This document shows, piece after piece, positions 1 to 5,091 of a stretch of 5,091 nt of DNA. Position 1 is the first letter of the stretch. Every line of letters begins with the position of its first letter. The position numbers and the translations under genes are program-made. Origin of the DNA: Terriglobia bacterium (GTDB taxonomy: Bacteria; Acidobacteriota; Terriglobia; UBA7540); assembly GCA_022866195.1 (NCBI GenBank), contig JALHUF010000664.1:1-5091 (forward strand). The letters run 5' to 3'. Below the pieces are notes generated by a model. The model worked only from the letters and a program-made list of their open reading frames with translations, was not told the DNA's origin and did no database searches.

Positions 1-1
1 A

Positions 2-622
2 GTGGAGATCTCGTCGTCGAGCCTGGGCCGCCTCGGCGACACGACGCGCGCCGCGATCTGCCGGGAGATCGAGACCGAGGTGCTTCCGGAGGTAGTCACC
101 GGCGCTCTGCGTCCCGTGCTGGACGAGTCGTTCTCCTTCGACGAAATCGCCGCTGCGCCGCGGCGATTCGCCGATCCTGACCGCGTGGGCATTGGCGGCT
201 GGAGCTACGGCGGCTTCATGACTTCCTGGACGGTGACGCAGACTAACCGTTTCAAAGCCGCCGTCGTGGGCGCTGCGGTCACCAATCTCTTCAGCTTCGA
301 CGGCACCACCGATATCACGCCTAGCTTCCTGCGCAACTACTTCTTCGACATTCCGTTCAACCGGCGTGCCGCGTACGACAACCACTCCGCCATGACGTTT
401 CTGAAGAACTGCAAAACGCCCTCGTTGGTGCTGCACGGCGACTCCGATGAGCGTGTGCCGGTGAGCCAGGGCTGGGAGTTCTTTAACGGCCTGAGGATGC
501 TGGGGGTGCCTGCGGAGATGGTGGTCTATCCGCGCGAACACCACGGCTTCCGGGAACGCGCCCACCAGCTTGATCTGCTGACCCGCGTCCTGGCGTGGTA
601 CGACAAGTATTTGAAGAATTGA
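2..622 (+). CDS. S9 prolyl oligopeptidase-like hydrolase C-terminal part, with a quinone-oxidoreductase-like N-terminal stretch (5' partial, apparently chimeric)
   Basis: From about residue 57 (ADPDRVG) to the end this is the catalytic half of an S9 family serine peptidase (prolyl oligopeptidase / acylaminoacyl peptidase type). The nucleophile is Ser68 in GGWSYGG. The acid is probably Asp149 in HGDSDERV, and the base is probably His181 in YPREHHGF. The family cleaves oligopeptides and normally has a beta-propeller plus about 210-250 residues of hydrolase domain, so the propeller and the first hydrolase strands are missing here. Residues 1-56 do not resemble S9 sequence. The segment with REIETEVLPEVVTG and GALRPVLDESFSFDEIAAA resembles the C-terminal end of zinc-less MDR quinone oxidoreductases of the PIG3/zeta-crystallin type. 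The frame is open at the left edge with no convincing ribosome site, so the GTG at position 2 is unlikely to be the true start. The S9 assignment is firm; the fusion could be real or an assembly join near positions 165-185. Confidence 0.85.
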   Translation: MEISSSSLGRLGDTTRAAICREIETEVLPEVVTGALRPVLDESFSFDEIAAAPRRFADPDRVGIGGWSYGGFMTSWTVTQTNRFKAAVVGAAVTNLFSFDGTTDITPSFLRNYFFDIPFNRRAAYDNHSAMTFLKNCKTPSLVLHGDSDERVPVSQGWEFFNGLRMLGVPAEMVVYPREHHGFRERAHQLDLLTRVLAWYDKYLKN

Positions 623-624
623 AT

Positions 625-656
625 CATTGAGTCATTGTTTCATTGACCCATTGAAT
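625..656 (+). repeat. 8-nt-periodic CATTG array (left arm of an inverted pair)
   Basis: Four units of CATTGNNN start at 625, 633, 641 and 649, an exact 8-nt period, directly after the stop codon of the S9-like gene. The three variable positions differ (AGT, TTT, ACC, AAT). The reverse-complement motif recurs with the same period at 722-758, so the two arrays could pair into a long imperfect stem around about 65 nt. Confidence 0.8.
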
Positions 657-721
657 GGCTGAGGCAGTGCGCTAGTAGGGGACATTGGTCCCACTTTCCT
701 CTGGAAACGCACGACTCCGGG

Positions 722-758
722 CAATCGCTCAATGAGCCAATGATTCAATGAATCAATG
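722..758 (+). repeat. 8-nt-periodic CAATG array (right arm of an inverted pair)
   Basis: CAATG occurs at 730, 738, 746 and 754, with a degenerate first unit CAATC at 722, again with an exact 8-nt period. It is the reverse complement of the array at 625-656. The first possible ATG of the GyrI-like gene (748-750) lies inside one unit, so the array overlaps the upstream or start region of that gene and could affect its translation if it folds with the left arm. A function is inferred, not shown. Confidence 0.8.
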
Positions 759-1398
759 TTTGCAGAAAAGCGAGGAGATGCCTGCCGCAACGAAGCTCGA
801 CCTCTATAAGGAGCACAAAGCCGAATACCTCACCCCCAAGAAGCCCGTGTTGGTGAAGGTCAGACCCGCCAAACACCTCACGATTACGGGGAAAGGGAAG
901 CCCGGGGGGGAGTTGTTCCAGAAACACATCGGCGCACTCTACGGCGTTGCCTTCACCATCAAAATGACCAGGAAGTTTGCCGGCCAGGACTACAAGGTGT
1001 GCCACCTGGAAGGTCTCTGGTGGGGAGACAAAGAGGGACTGGATTTCTCAGCCGTCCCAATTGACCAGTGAAATTGGAAACTGATAATTCGCGTGCCGGA
1101 CTTCATCCAGAAGAAGGACCTTGATGCCGCAGTGAAGGCGCTGAAGGAGAAAGGAAAGGGCCCGGAGGTGGCTGATGTTGTCCTGGAGAAAATCAATGAG
1201 GGTCTTTGCGTCCAGGTGTTGCACGTCGGGCCATATGAGAAAGAGGGCGAAACCATTGCGCAGATGCTGAGTCTCGCGCAGGAGAAGGGCCTGGTTTGCC
1301 ACGGCCCGCATCACGAGATTTATCTCTCTGACCCGCGCCGCGTCCCGCCGGAGCGGCTCAGAACGATTCTCCGGCTGCCAGTAGGACCGGCTCGCTAG
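748..1398 (+). pseudogene. GyrI-like small-molecule-binding domain protein, split by an in-frame TGA
   Basis: A single reading frame from 748 to the TAG at 1398 encodes a whole GyrI-like protein (about 206-216 residues, normal for the family) except for TGA at codon 108. The first half (748-1071) carries the LDLYKEHKAEYLTPKKPVLV start region, ALYGVAFTIKM and EGLWWG (residues 88-93). The second half (open from 1072, with a GTG restart possible at 1093) carries NWKLIIRVPDFI, QVLHVGPYEKEG and HHEIYLSDPRR near residues 188-198. All typical family landmarks are present in order. GyrI-like domains bind small molecules, and some standalone members have been reported to hydrolyse cyclopropane-containing DNA-alkylating natural products; no substrate can be inferred here. 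The start is uncertain: ATG 748 lies in a repeat and has no ribosome site, while ATG 778 follows GAGGAG with no spacer. It is probably a recent pseudogene, two co-translated fragments, or a sequencing error. Confidence 0.8.
1069..1071 (+). other. Premature in-frame TGA in the GyrI-like gene
   Basis: The codons read D-Q-TGA-N-W-K-L-I-I-R. Relatives, as I recall them, read D-x-W-x-W-K-L-L-I-R here, so a single G-to-A change at position 1071 (TGG to TGA) explains the break. The frame is intact on both sides, so no indel is needed. Confidence 0.8.
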
Positions 1399-1464
1399 AC
1401 CTGTTCGCTGGATTGGCAATTGGGTTCGCGAAATGCAGGCAATAGCCTCCGCAAGCTGACGTGT

Positions 1465-1485
1465 CGGTTGCCGGTACGGCAGCCG
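1465..1485. other. Short hairpin between convergent genes
   Basis: CGGTTGCCG and CGGCAGCCG can form a 9-bp stem, with one G-U pair in plus-strand RNA, around a three-base GTA loop. It lies in the 117-nt gap between the ends of the GyrI-like gene (plus) and the membrane protein gene (minus). No T-run follows on either strand, so a role as intrinsic terminator is only possible. Nothing else is recognisable in this gap. Confidence 0.3.
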
Positions 1486-1515
1486 GAACCTGCCCCCGAC
1501 TCAACCTGTCCGCAG

Positions 1516-2079
1516 TTAGAGCCGAGCGTTGTTTCTCGCCTGGGCAGTTGGTCTGGTTCTCCACCAGAGCCAGACGACCACTCCCACCATCCCCAGCCAA
1601 CCCAGCCCGCGCACCGTGTGCCCGATGGTCGTGTCATATTCCAGCAGTCCCAGCTTGATGAACATCGTGGTCCAATCGTGCAGGGCTTCCCCTTCACCTA
1701 TCGTGACATAGTCGAGCGCGATTGCCCGCGCGTCGGCCATATAGGTTCCCACGCTGAGGAAGTTCTCAAAGAAGAAAAAGGCGGCGAGGGCGGTGCCCGT
1801 GGCTTGGCGCTGGAATAGGAAGTAAACGGCAATGGCCAGCGGCACGAAGAGCTGAAGAATCGTGCCGCCCAGTACCGCCAGGGTCTCTCCGAACCAGCGA
1901 AAGAGCAGGTGTCCGCCCTCGTGAATGGGCACGAAGGCGAGATCAATGAACAGAGAAGGGCCTTGGCTGGCGAACGCGTAGAGCAGGAAGAGGACATAGA
2001 ACGCCAGCCAACCTATGCGCGCCGCTTTCGAGACGGGCTTCCAGTTTTCCTTGAGCGCATCCAGAAACTCGAAAGGCAT
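1516..2079 (-). CDS. Polytopic membrane protein with HEGGH motif, putative M50-like zinc metallopeptidase
   Basis: The 187-residue protein has about four or five hydrophobic segments (roughly 22-39, 42-60, 66-90, 94-112 and 155-174), with short charged ends at MPFEFLDALKENWK and WWRTRPTAQARNNARL. His53-Glu54-Gly-Gly-His57 inside the second segment is an HExxH zinc-binding signature placed in or at the membrane, as in M50 site-2-type proteases. Other polar residues in a hydrophobic setting are Glu105-Asn106, Asp116-Ala-Arg118 and His134-Asp135-Trp136, which could supply a third ligand. The usual M50 LDG motif is not visible, so this is a divergent family or a non-peptidase. The ATG at 2079 fits the soluble amphipathic start and has only a weak GGTGGTG-like ribosome site. 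It lies 132 nt downstream of the tRNA gene on the same strand. The substrate is unknown, and protease activity is inferred from one motif. Confidence 0.75.
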   Translation of the reverse strand: MPFEFLDALKENWKPVSKAARIGWLAFYVLFLLYAFASQGPSLFIDLAFVPIHEGGHLLFRWFGETLAVLGGTILQLFVPLAIAVYFLFQRQATGTALAAFFFFENFLSVGTYMADARAIALDYVTIGEGEALHDWTTMFIKLGLLEYDTTIGHTVRGLGWLGMVGVVVWLWWRTRPTAQARNNARL

Positions 2080-2133
2080 GGGTCACCACCGAAGCCGCGA
2101 AATCGCTCTGCTCGCGGGGACATTCTAGACTGA

Positions 2134-2155
2134 TTCGGGCGCGTCTGGGCCCGAA
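2134..2155. other. 7-bp perfect hairpin between tRNA-Ser and the membrane protein gene
   Basis: TTCGGGC and GCCCGAA pair perfectly around an 8-nt loop. It lies about 60 nt past the tRNA 3' end in the direction of the tRNA transcript. No T-run follows on the minus strand, so it could be a weak terminator or a processing structure. A TAGAAT box (minus strand, 2122-2127) just beyond it might be the -10 of the membrane protein gene, but I find no matching -35. Confidence 0.3.
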
Positions 2156-2191
2156 AGGATTAAAGGAGTGAAGCGAATACCGCCTGGCAGA

Positions 2192-2215
2192 GCCATGCAC
2201 CGTACGGTGCATGGC
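2192..2215. repeat. Perfect 24-bp palindrome overlapping the tRNA-Ser 3' end
   Basis: Each half is GCCATGCACCGT (minus strand, 5' to 3'), followed immediately by its exact reverse complement. The first four bases on the minus strand are the discriminator G and CCA of the tRNA gene. In RNA it would form at least a 10-bp stem closed by a GUAC loop. There is no following U-tract, so it is not a canonical terminator. It could be a protein-binding site, a 3'-trailer hairpin for tRNA processing, or the scar of a small insertion. Confidence 0.85.
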
Positions 2216-2305
2216 GGAGAGGGTGGGATTCGAACCCACGTGCCCGCTTTTGGCAGGCAAGACGCTTTCGAGGCGCCCCCGTTATGACCGCTTCGGTACC
2301 TCTCC
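2212..2305 (-). tRNA. tRNA-Ser (anticodon CGA)
   Basis: Read on the minus strand, the acceptor stem is GGAGAGG (2305-2299) with CCTCTCC (2222-2216), discriminator G, and an encoded CCA at 2214-2212. The anticodon stem GGCGC/GCGTC carries the loop CTCGAAA, with anticodon CGA at 2270-2268 reading the UCG codon. The long variable arm forms a stem of TGCCTGC with GCGGGCA around a CAAAA loop, which marks a class II serine tRNA. The T-arm is GTGGG, TTCGAAT, CCCAC. At 94 nt including CCA the length fits tRNA-Ser. It lies 39 nt downstream of tadA on the same strand and may share its transcript. Confidence 0.97.
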
Positions 2306-2344
2306 GGTCAAGAAAAACGAAACTCGCAATTCGAAAGAGGGGGC

Positions 2345-2851
<507 letters not shown>

Positions 2852-2944
2852 CTAACACGCTTAGCCCGCAACGCGCGGGGGGAGCTGGGTTCCTTGTCTG
2901 GGAGTGCCGAGATGCGACCCTGGATGGGCAAGCGAGTTTTTCGG

Positions 2945-2974
2945 TTGCACAGGGTGCGCGGCGTGGTGTACTAA
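2945..2974 (+). promoter_or_regulatory. Weak candidate promoter for the TIM-barrel gene
   Basis: TTGCAC (2945-2950) and TACTAA (2969-2974) are separated by 18 nt and lie about 40 nt upstream of the ribosome site, in the divergent gap between tadA and the TIM-barrel gene. Each box matches the sigma-70 consensus only in part, so this is a guess. I could not find a convincing promoter for tadA in the same gap. Confidence 0.22.
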
Positions 2975-2995
2975 TTCTGTGGCGAAATTGCAGGC

Positions 2996-3001
2996 GAGGA
3001 G
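2996..3001 (+). promoter_or_regulatory. Ribosome binding site deciding the TIM-barrel gene start
   Basis: GAGGAG lies 11 nt before the ATG at 3013 but only 2 nt before the in-frame TTG at 3004. The spacing therefore favours the ATG, and the Tat motif then begins at residue 4 as expected. Confidence 0.6.
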
Positions 3002-3012
3002 AGTTGAGACTT

Positions 3013-3888
3013 ATGACAAACCGAAGAGATTTCCTCCGTAATACCGCCCTTGGTGCCGCGGCCATCGCTGCGGGCACCAAGTGGTCGGATGTTCTGTTCT
3101 CTTATCCCTTGGGCAAGCCAGTGGGCTTGCAGCTTTACACCTTACGCGACGACCTTGCCAAAGACGTGCCCGGGATCATCAAGAAAGTGGCGGAGATCGG
3201 GTACAAAGAGGCCGAGCTTTACGATTTCTACGGCAAGCCCGCTGCCGAGTTCGCCAAGCTCTTGAAGGACAACGGCCTCGCGGCTCCCAGTGGCCATTAC
3301 ATGACAAATCACATCAAGTCGAACTGGCAGAAGCATATCGATGACGCCAGGACCGTGGGCATGAAGTACATGGTGAATGCCATCCTGGAGCCTAACGAAC
3401 GCCGATCGTTCGATGACTACAAGAAGCTGGCCGAGCTGTTCAACAAGGCGGGTGAACAGACCTTGAAGGCCGGTATCCACTTCTGCTATCACAACCATAA
3501 TTTCGAGTTCAAGAAGTACGGTGAGGGGACCGCCTTTGATTACCTGCTCAAGGCGCTGGATCCGAAGCTGGTGAACTTTGAATTGGACTGCTTCTGGGTC
3601 ACGCACGCCGGCCAGAGCCCGGTGGCCTACCTCGAGAAGCATCCCGGTCGGTTCCCGCTGCTGCACATCAAGGATCTCAAGGGCACTCCGCCTCCCTCCA
3701 CCGAACTGGATGCCCGGAGGGGATTGTTTGCGGAAGTGGGTCACGGCAGCATTGATTGGAAGCCCATCTTTGCCGCGGCGCCCAAGGGCGGCATGCAGCA
3801 TTACTTTGTCGAGCAAGACGACTGCGAGCGGCCGCCGCTCGAAAGCGTCAAGATGAGTTTCGAGTACTTAAAAAACCTGAAAGTGTAG
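3013..3888 (+). CDS. Tat-exported sugar phosphate isomerase/epimerase-like protein (xylose isomerase-like TIM barrel)
   Basis: The 291-residue protein starts with TNRRDFLRN and a short Ala-rich segment (about residues 11-21). This twin-arginine signal matches RRxFL and implies folded export to the periplasm. The rest is an AP endonuclease 2 / xylose isomerase-like TIM barrel. GLQLYTLRDDL (38-48) opens strand 1. Probable divalent-metal and catalytic residues are Glu68, His160/His162 in CYHNHNFEF, Glu190/Asp192 in FELDCFWV, His218 in HIKD and Glu267 in VEQDD. Family members isomerise or epimerise sugars, and some act on 3-keto sugars in glycoside breakdown; the substrate cannot be read from sequence. 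It stands alone, with tadA divergent upstream and the coiled-coil gene convergent downstream, so no sugar pathway context is visible. The length is normal and all motifs are intact. A TTG at 3004 would add three residues (MRL) but fits the ribosome site less well. Confidence 0.9.
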   Translation: MTNRRDFLRNTALGAAAIAAGTKWSDVLFSYPLGKPVGLQLYTLRDDLAKDVPGIIKKVAEIGYKEAELYDFYGKPAAEFAKLLKDNGLAAPSGHYMTNHIKSNWQKHIDDARTVGMKYMVNAILEPNERRSFDDYKKLAELFNKAGEQTLKAGIHFCYHNHNFEFKKYGEGTAFDYLLKALDPKLVNFELDCFWVTHAGQSPVAYLEKHPGRFPLLHIKDLKGTPPPSTELDARRGLFAEVGHGSIDWKPIFAAAPKGGMQHYFVEQDDCERPPLESVKMSFEYLKNLKV

Positions 3889-3919
3889 GCCGGAAAGCAG
3901 GAGCCAGAAGACTGGAGGT

Positions 3920-3980
3920 AGAAGGTCGAGGCCCGTGCTACGGGGCGCAGGCTTCGGCATTCTGCCTTCTTTCTTTTTCG
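3920..3980 (+). terminator. Possible terminator: AG-rich/CT-rich inverted repeat with T-rich tail
   Basis: After the TIM-barrel stop, AGAAGG (3920-3925) can pair with CCTTCT (3965-3970), enclosing an inner hairpin of GCCCGT with ACGGGGC (3931-3946, one bulge). A T-rich stretch, TTCTTTTT, follows at 3971-3978. The purine-rich left side (3891-3925) and pyrimidine-rich right side resemble a degenerate intergenic repeat. The outer stem is short and its loop long, so termination is only suggested. The remaining gap to 4078 shows nothing else. Confidence 0.35.
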
Positions 3981-4078
3981 AGCTGTTTCCTGACCATTCG
4001 GTTCAACACACCACGCCTAAGGCTATTGGGGTACGGTGAATCGCTGCAGGTGAGAAAGTTGACGCGCGGGGTCGCGGC

Positions 4079-5091
4079 TTAGTGGCGTTTCTTGGGGCCT
4101 TCGCCTTCGGGGGGCTTCTTGGGGCCGAGTTGGAGCGCGGCGAACATCTGCCCAATGGTGTTGCGGAAGAGTTCCGTTGCCTCTTCTACCGTTTGCTCCT
4201 GTCTTTCCTTCAGTTGCTCCGTGACCAGCTCCAGGTTTTCTGCGGCCCGCTTATCAAGTTCCGCGTCGGATTCTTCAATCTGCTTAAGGGTAAGCTCCCG
4301 GATTCTTCCTCCGATTTCTTCCACGCTCCGCTCGTGGAGGGCGCGGGCCGTCTGTTCCATACGGGCCTGGAAGCTCTGTACTAGGGCTTCGGAGTGCTGC
4401 TGAAGTCTCTCGCCCAGGGTCTTGGTGAATCCGTCGGCTACTTCATTAATGACCTGGTCGGACTTGGTTCTGAGCTGCGTCACCGCCTGATCGGCGGCGT
4501 CCTCGCTCACTTTCTGGATCTGCTTCAGCACGGCTTGGCGCTGTTTCTCCAGTGCCTTCTGGAGATGATCCTCAAGCTCGCGAGTTCGCTGGTCCTGAAA
4601 CTCCTGAAGCGTCTTGCGAATGTGGACGGGGTAGTCTCTTGCCAGGGTCTTGGCTTCCTGGGTCAGAGTTTCCAGGGTTTCTGCGCTCAAGAGGGCCAGC
4701 TTTTCCCGCGTCTCCTCAACGGCGGCCTTCCCGGCGGCCTCCAGCGCCGCGGCGGAGAGCTGTGCGGCCCGGGTATCCTTACTGATGGTCTCCAACGTCT
4801 CACGCGTGAGGGCCGCGAGCTGTCTCCTCATCTCCTCGACCGCCGCCTTTCCGGATGTCTTCAATTCATCGGCCAAGAGCAGCAAGGTGTCTGCTGCCTG
4901 CCTTTGCAGGTCTCTGGCCGCGGAATCCAAGTGCTCATCCCCGGCCTTCTGTAACCTATCCAGGAAGTCCTTGAGACCCTTCGGCTGAGCCTCGAGGACG
5001 TTCTTCCCGAACTGTTCCTGAGCGCCCCGCAGCATGTCGTTGAGCTTGCGCTGGAGCTCATCCATGGCCAGGCGAGCACTCGCCTGCTTAT
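4079..5091 (-). CDS. Long alpha-helical coiled-coil protein, function unknown (5' partial)
   Basis: I do not recognise a named family. At least 328 residues are almost entirely charged/Ala/Leu helix rich in Glu, Gln, Lys and Arg, with very few aromatic residues and no signal peptide or membrane span in view. This is typical of an extended coiled coil. Residues 72-99 (GKAAVEEMRRQLAALTRETL onward) and 112-139 (GKAAVEETREKLALLSAETL onward) are near copies 40 residues apart, an internal tandem duplication. The C-terminus ends in a flexible basic tail, GPKKPPEGEGPKKRH. Numbering is from the ATG at 5065, but the frame stays open to the right edge (preceding residues KQASARLA) and no ribosome site precedes that ATG, so the true start is probably outside the window. 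Such proteins may be structural, scaffold-like or apolipoprotein-like, but no role can be assigned. The gene converges on the TIM-barrel gene. Confidence 0.8.
   Translation of the reverse strand, partial: KQASARLAMDELQRKLNDMLRGAQEQFGKNVLEAQPKGLKDFLDRLQKAGDEHLDSAARDLQRQAADTLLLLADELKTSGKAAVEEMRRQLAALTRETLETISKDTRAAQLSAAALEAAGKAAVEETREKLALLSAETLETLTQEAKTLARDYPVHIRKTLQEFQDQRTRELEDHLQKALEKQRQAVLKQIQKVSEDAADQAVTQLRTKSDQVINEVADGFTKTLGERLQQHSEALVQSFQARMEQTARALHERSVEEIGGRIRELTLKQIEESDAELDKRAAENLELVTEQLKERQEQTVEEATELFRNTIGQMFAALQLGPKKPPEGEGPKKRH

Noticed and set aside
625..758. CRISPR array reading of the periodic repeats
   Set aside because: The unit is 8 nt with a 5-nt core and no spacer-length variable segments, and the two arrays are inverted; no cas gene is present.
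1069..1071. Selenocysteine at the in-frame TGA
   Set aside because: The family is expected to have Trp, not Cys, at this site; no clear selenocysteine-insertion hairpin was noticed just downstream and no sel gene is in view.
748..1398. A frameshift between two overlapping genes
   Set aside because: Both halves lie in the same frame, so only a stop codon and no indel separates them.
1420..1818. A 132-residue plus-strand frame running into the membrane protein gene
   Set aside because: It is a Pro/Ser/Arg-rich shadow of the minus-strand membrane protein and matches no family I recognise.
2192..2215. The palindrome as a standard intrinsic terminator of the tRNA
   Set aside because: No run of T follows on the minus strand, and the stem includes the mature tRNA 3' end.
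3142..3816. A 224-residue open frame on the minus strand opposite the TIM-barrel gene
   Set aside because: It is fully antisense to a well-supported gene with intact motifs, has no recognisable domain or ribosome site, and reflects GC-rich codon structure.
4394..4954. A 186-residue Leu/Gly-rich plus-strand frame inside the coiled-coil gene
   Set aside because: It is the complement of Glu/Gln/Lys-rich coiled-coil codons, which read as Leu/Phe-rich sequence; it shows no domain or ribosome site.

Overview
The window (5,091 bp, moderately GC-rich) looks like ordinary chromosomal DNA from a soil Acidobacteriota-type bacterium, probably Terriglobia. That placement is an inference from the flavour of the S9 peptidase, the GyrI-like protein, the Tat-exported sugar isomerase-like protein and the AG/TC-rich intergenic DNA. 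No rRNA or other marker gene confirms it. I see no insertion sequence, integrase, phage gene or CRISPR array.

Left part (1-1398, plus strand): the 3' end of a gene whose product ends in the catalytic half of an S9 prolyl oligopeptidase-like hydrolase. The roughly 55 residues before that half look instead like the C-terminus of a zeta-crystallin/PIG3-type NAD(P)H:quinone oxidoreductase, so the reading frame appears chimeric. Two arrays of an 8-nt-periodic CATTG/CAATG motif follow in opposite orientation. The second runs into the 5' end of a GyrI-like small-molecule-binding protein gene, which is split by a single in-frame TGA where the family is expected to have Trp.

Middle part (1516-2845, minus strand): read in transcription order this holds tadA (tRNA adenosine deaminase), a tRNA-Ser(CGA) gene with encoded CCA, and a polytopic membrane protein with an HEGGH putative metal site. 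A perfect 24-bp palindrome begins exactly at the discriminator base and CCA of the tRNA. tadA and the tRNA both serve decoding; the membrane protein has no evident link to them.

Right part (2846-5091): a divergent intergenic region precedes a plus-strand, probably Tat-exported xylose isomerase-like TIM-barrel protein (sugar phosphate isomerase/epimerase superfamily). This gene converges on a minus-strand gene for a long, charged, helical coiled-coil protein with an internal 40-residue duplication, which runs off the right edge. The convergent gap holds a purine-rich/pyrimidine-rich inverted repeat with a T-rich tail that may act as a terminator.

The genes do not form one pathway and no multi-gene system is evident. 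The items most worth a second look are the chimeric first gene, the paired octamer arrays, the TGA-split GyrI-like gene, the HEGGH membrane protein and the palindrome fused to the tRNA 3' end.
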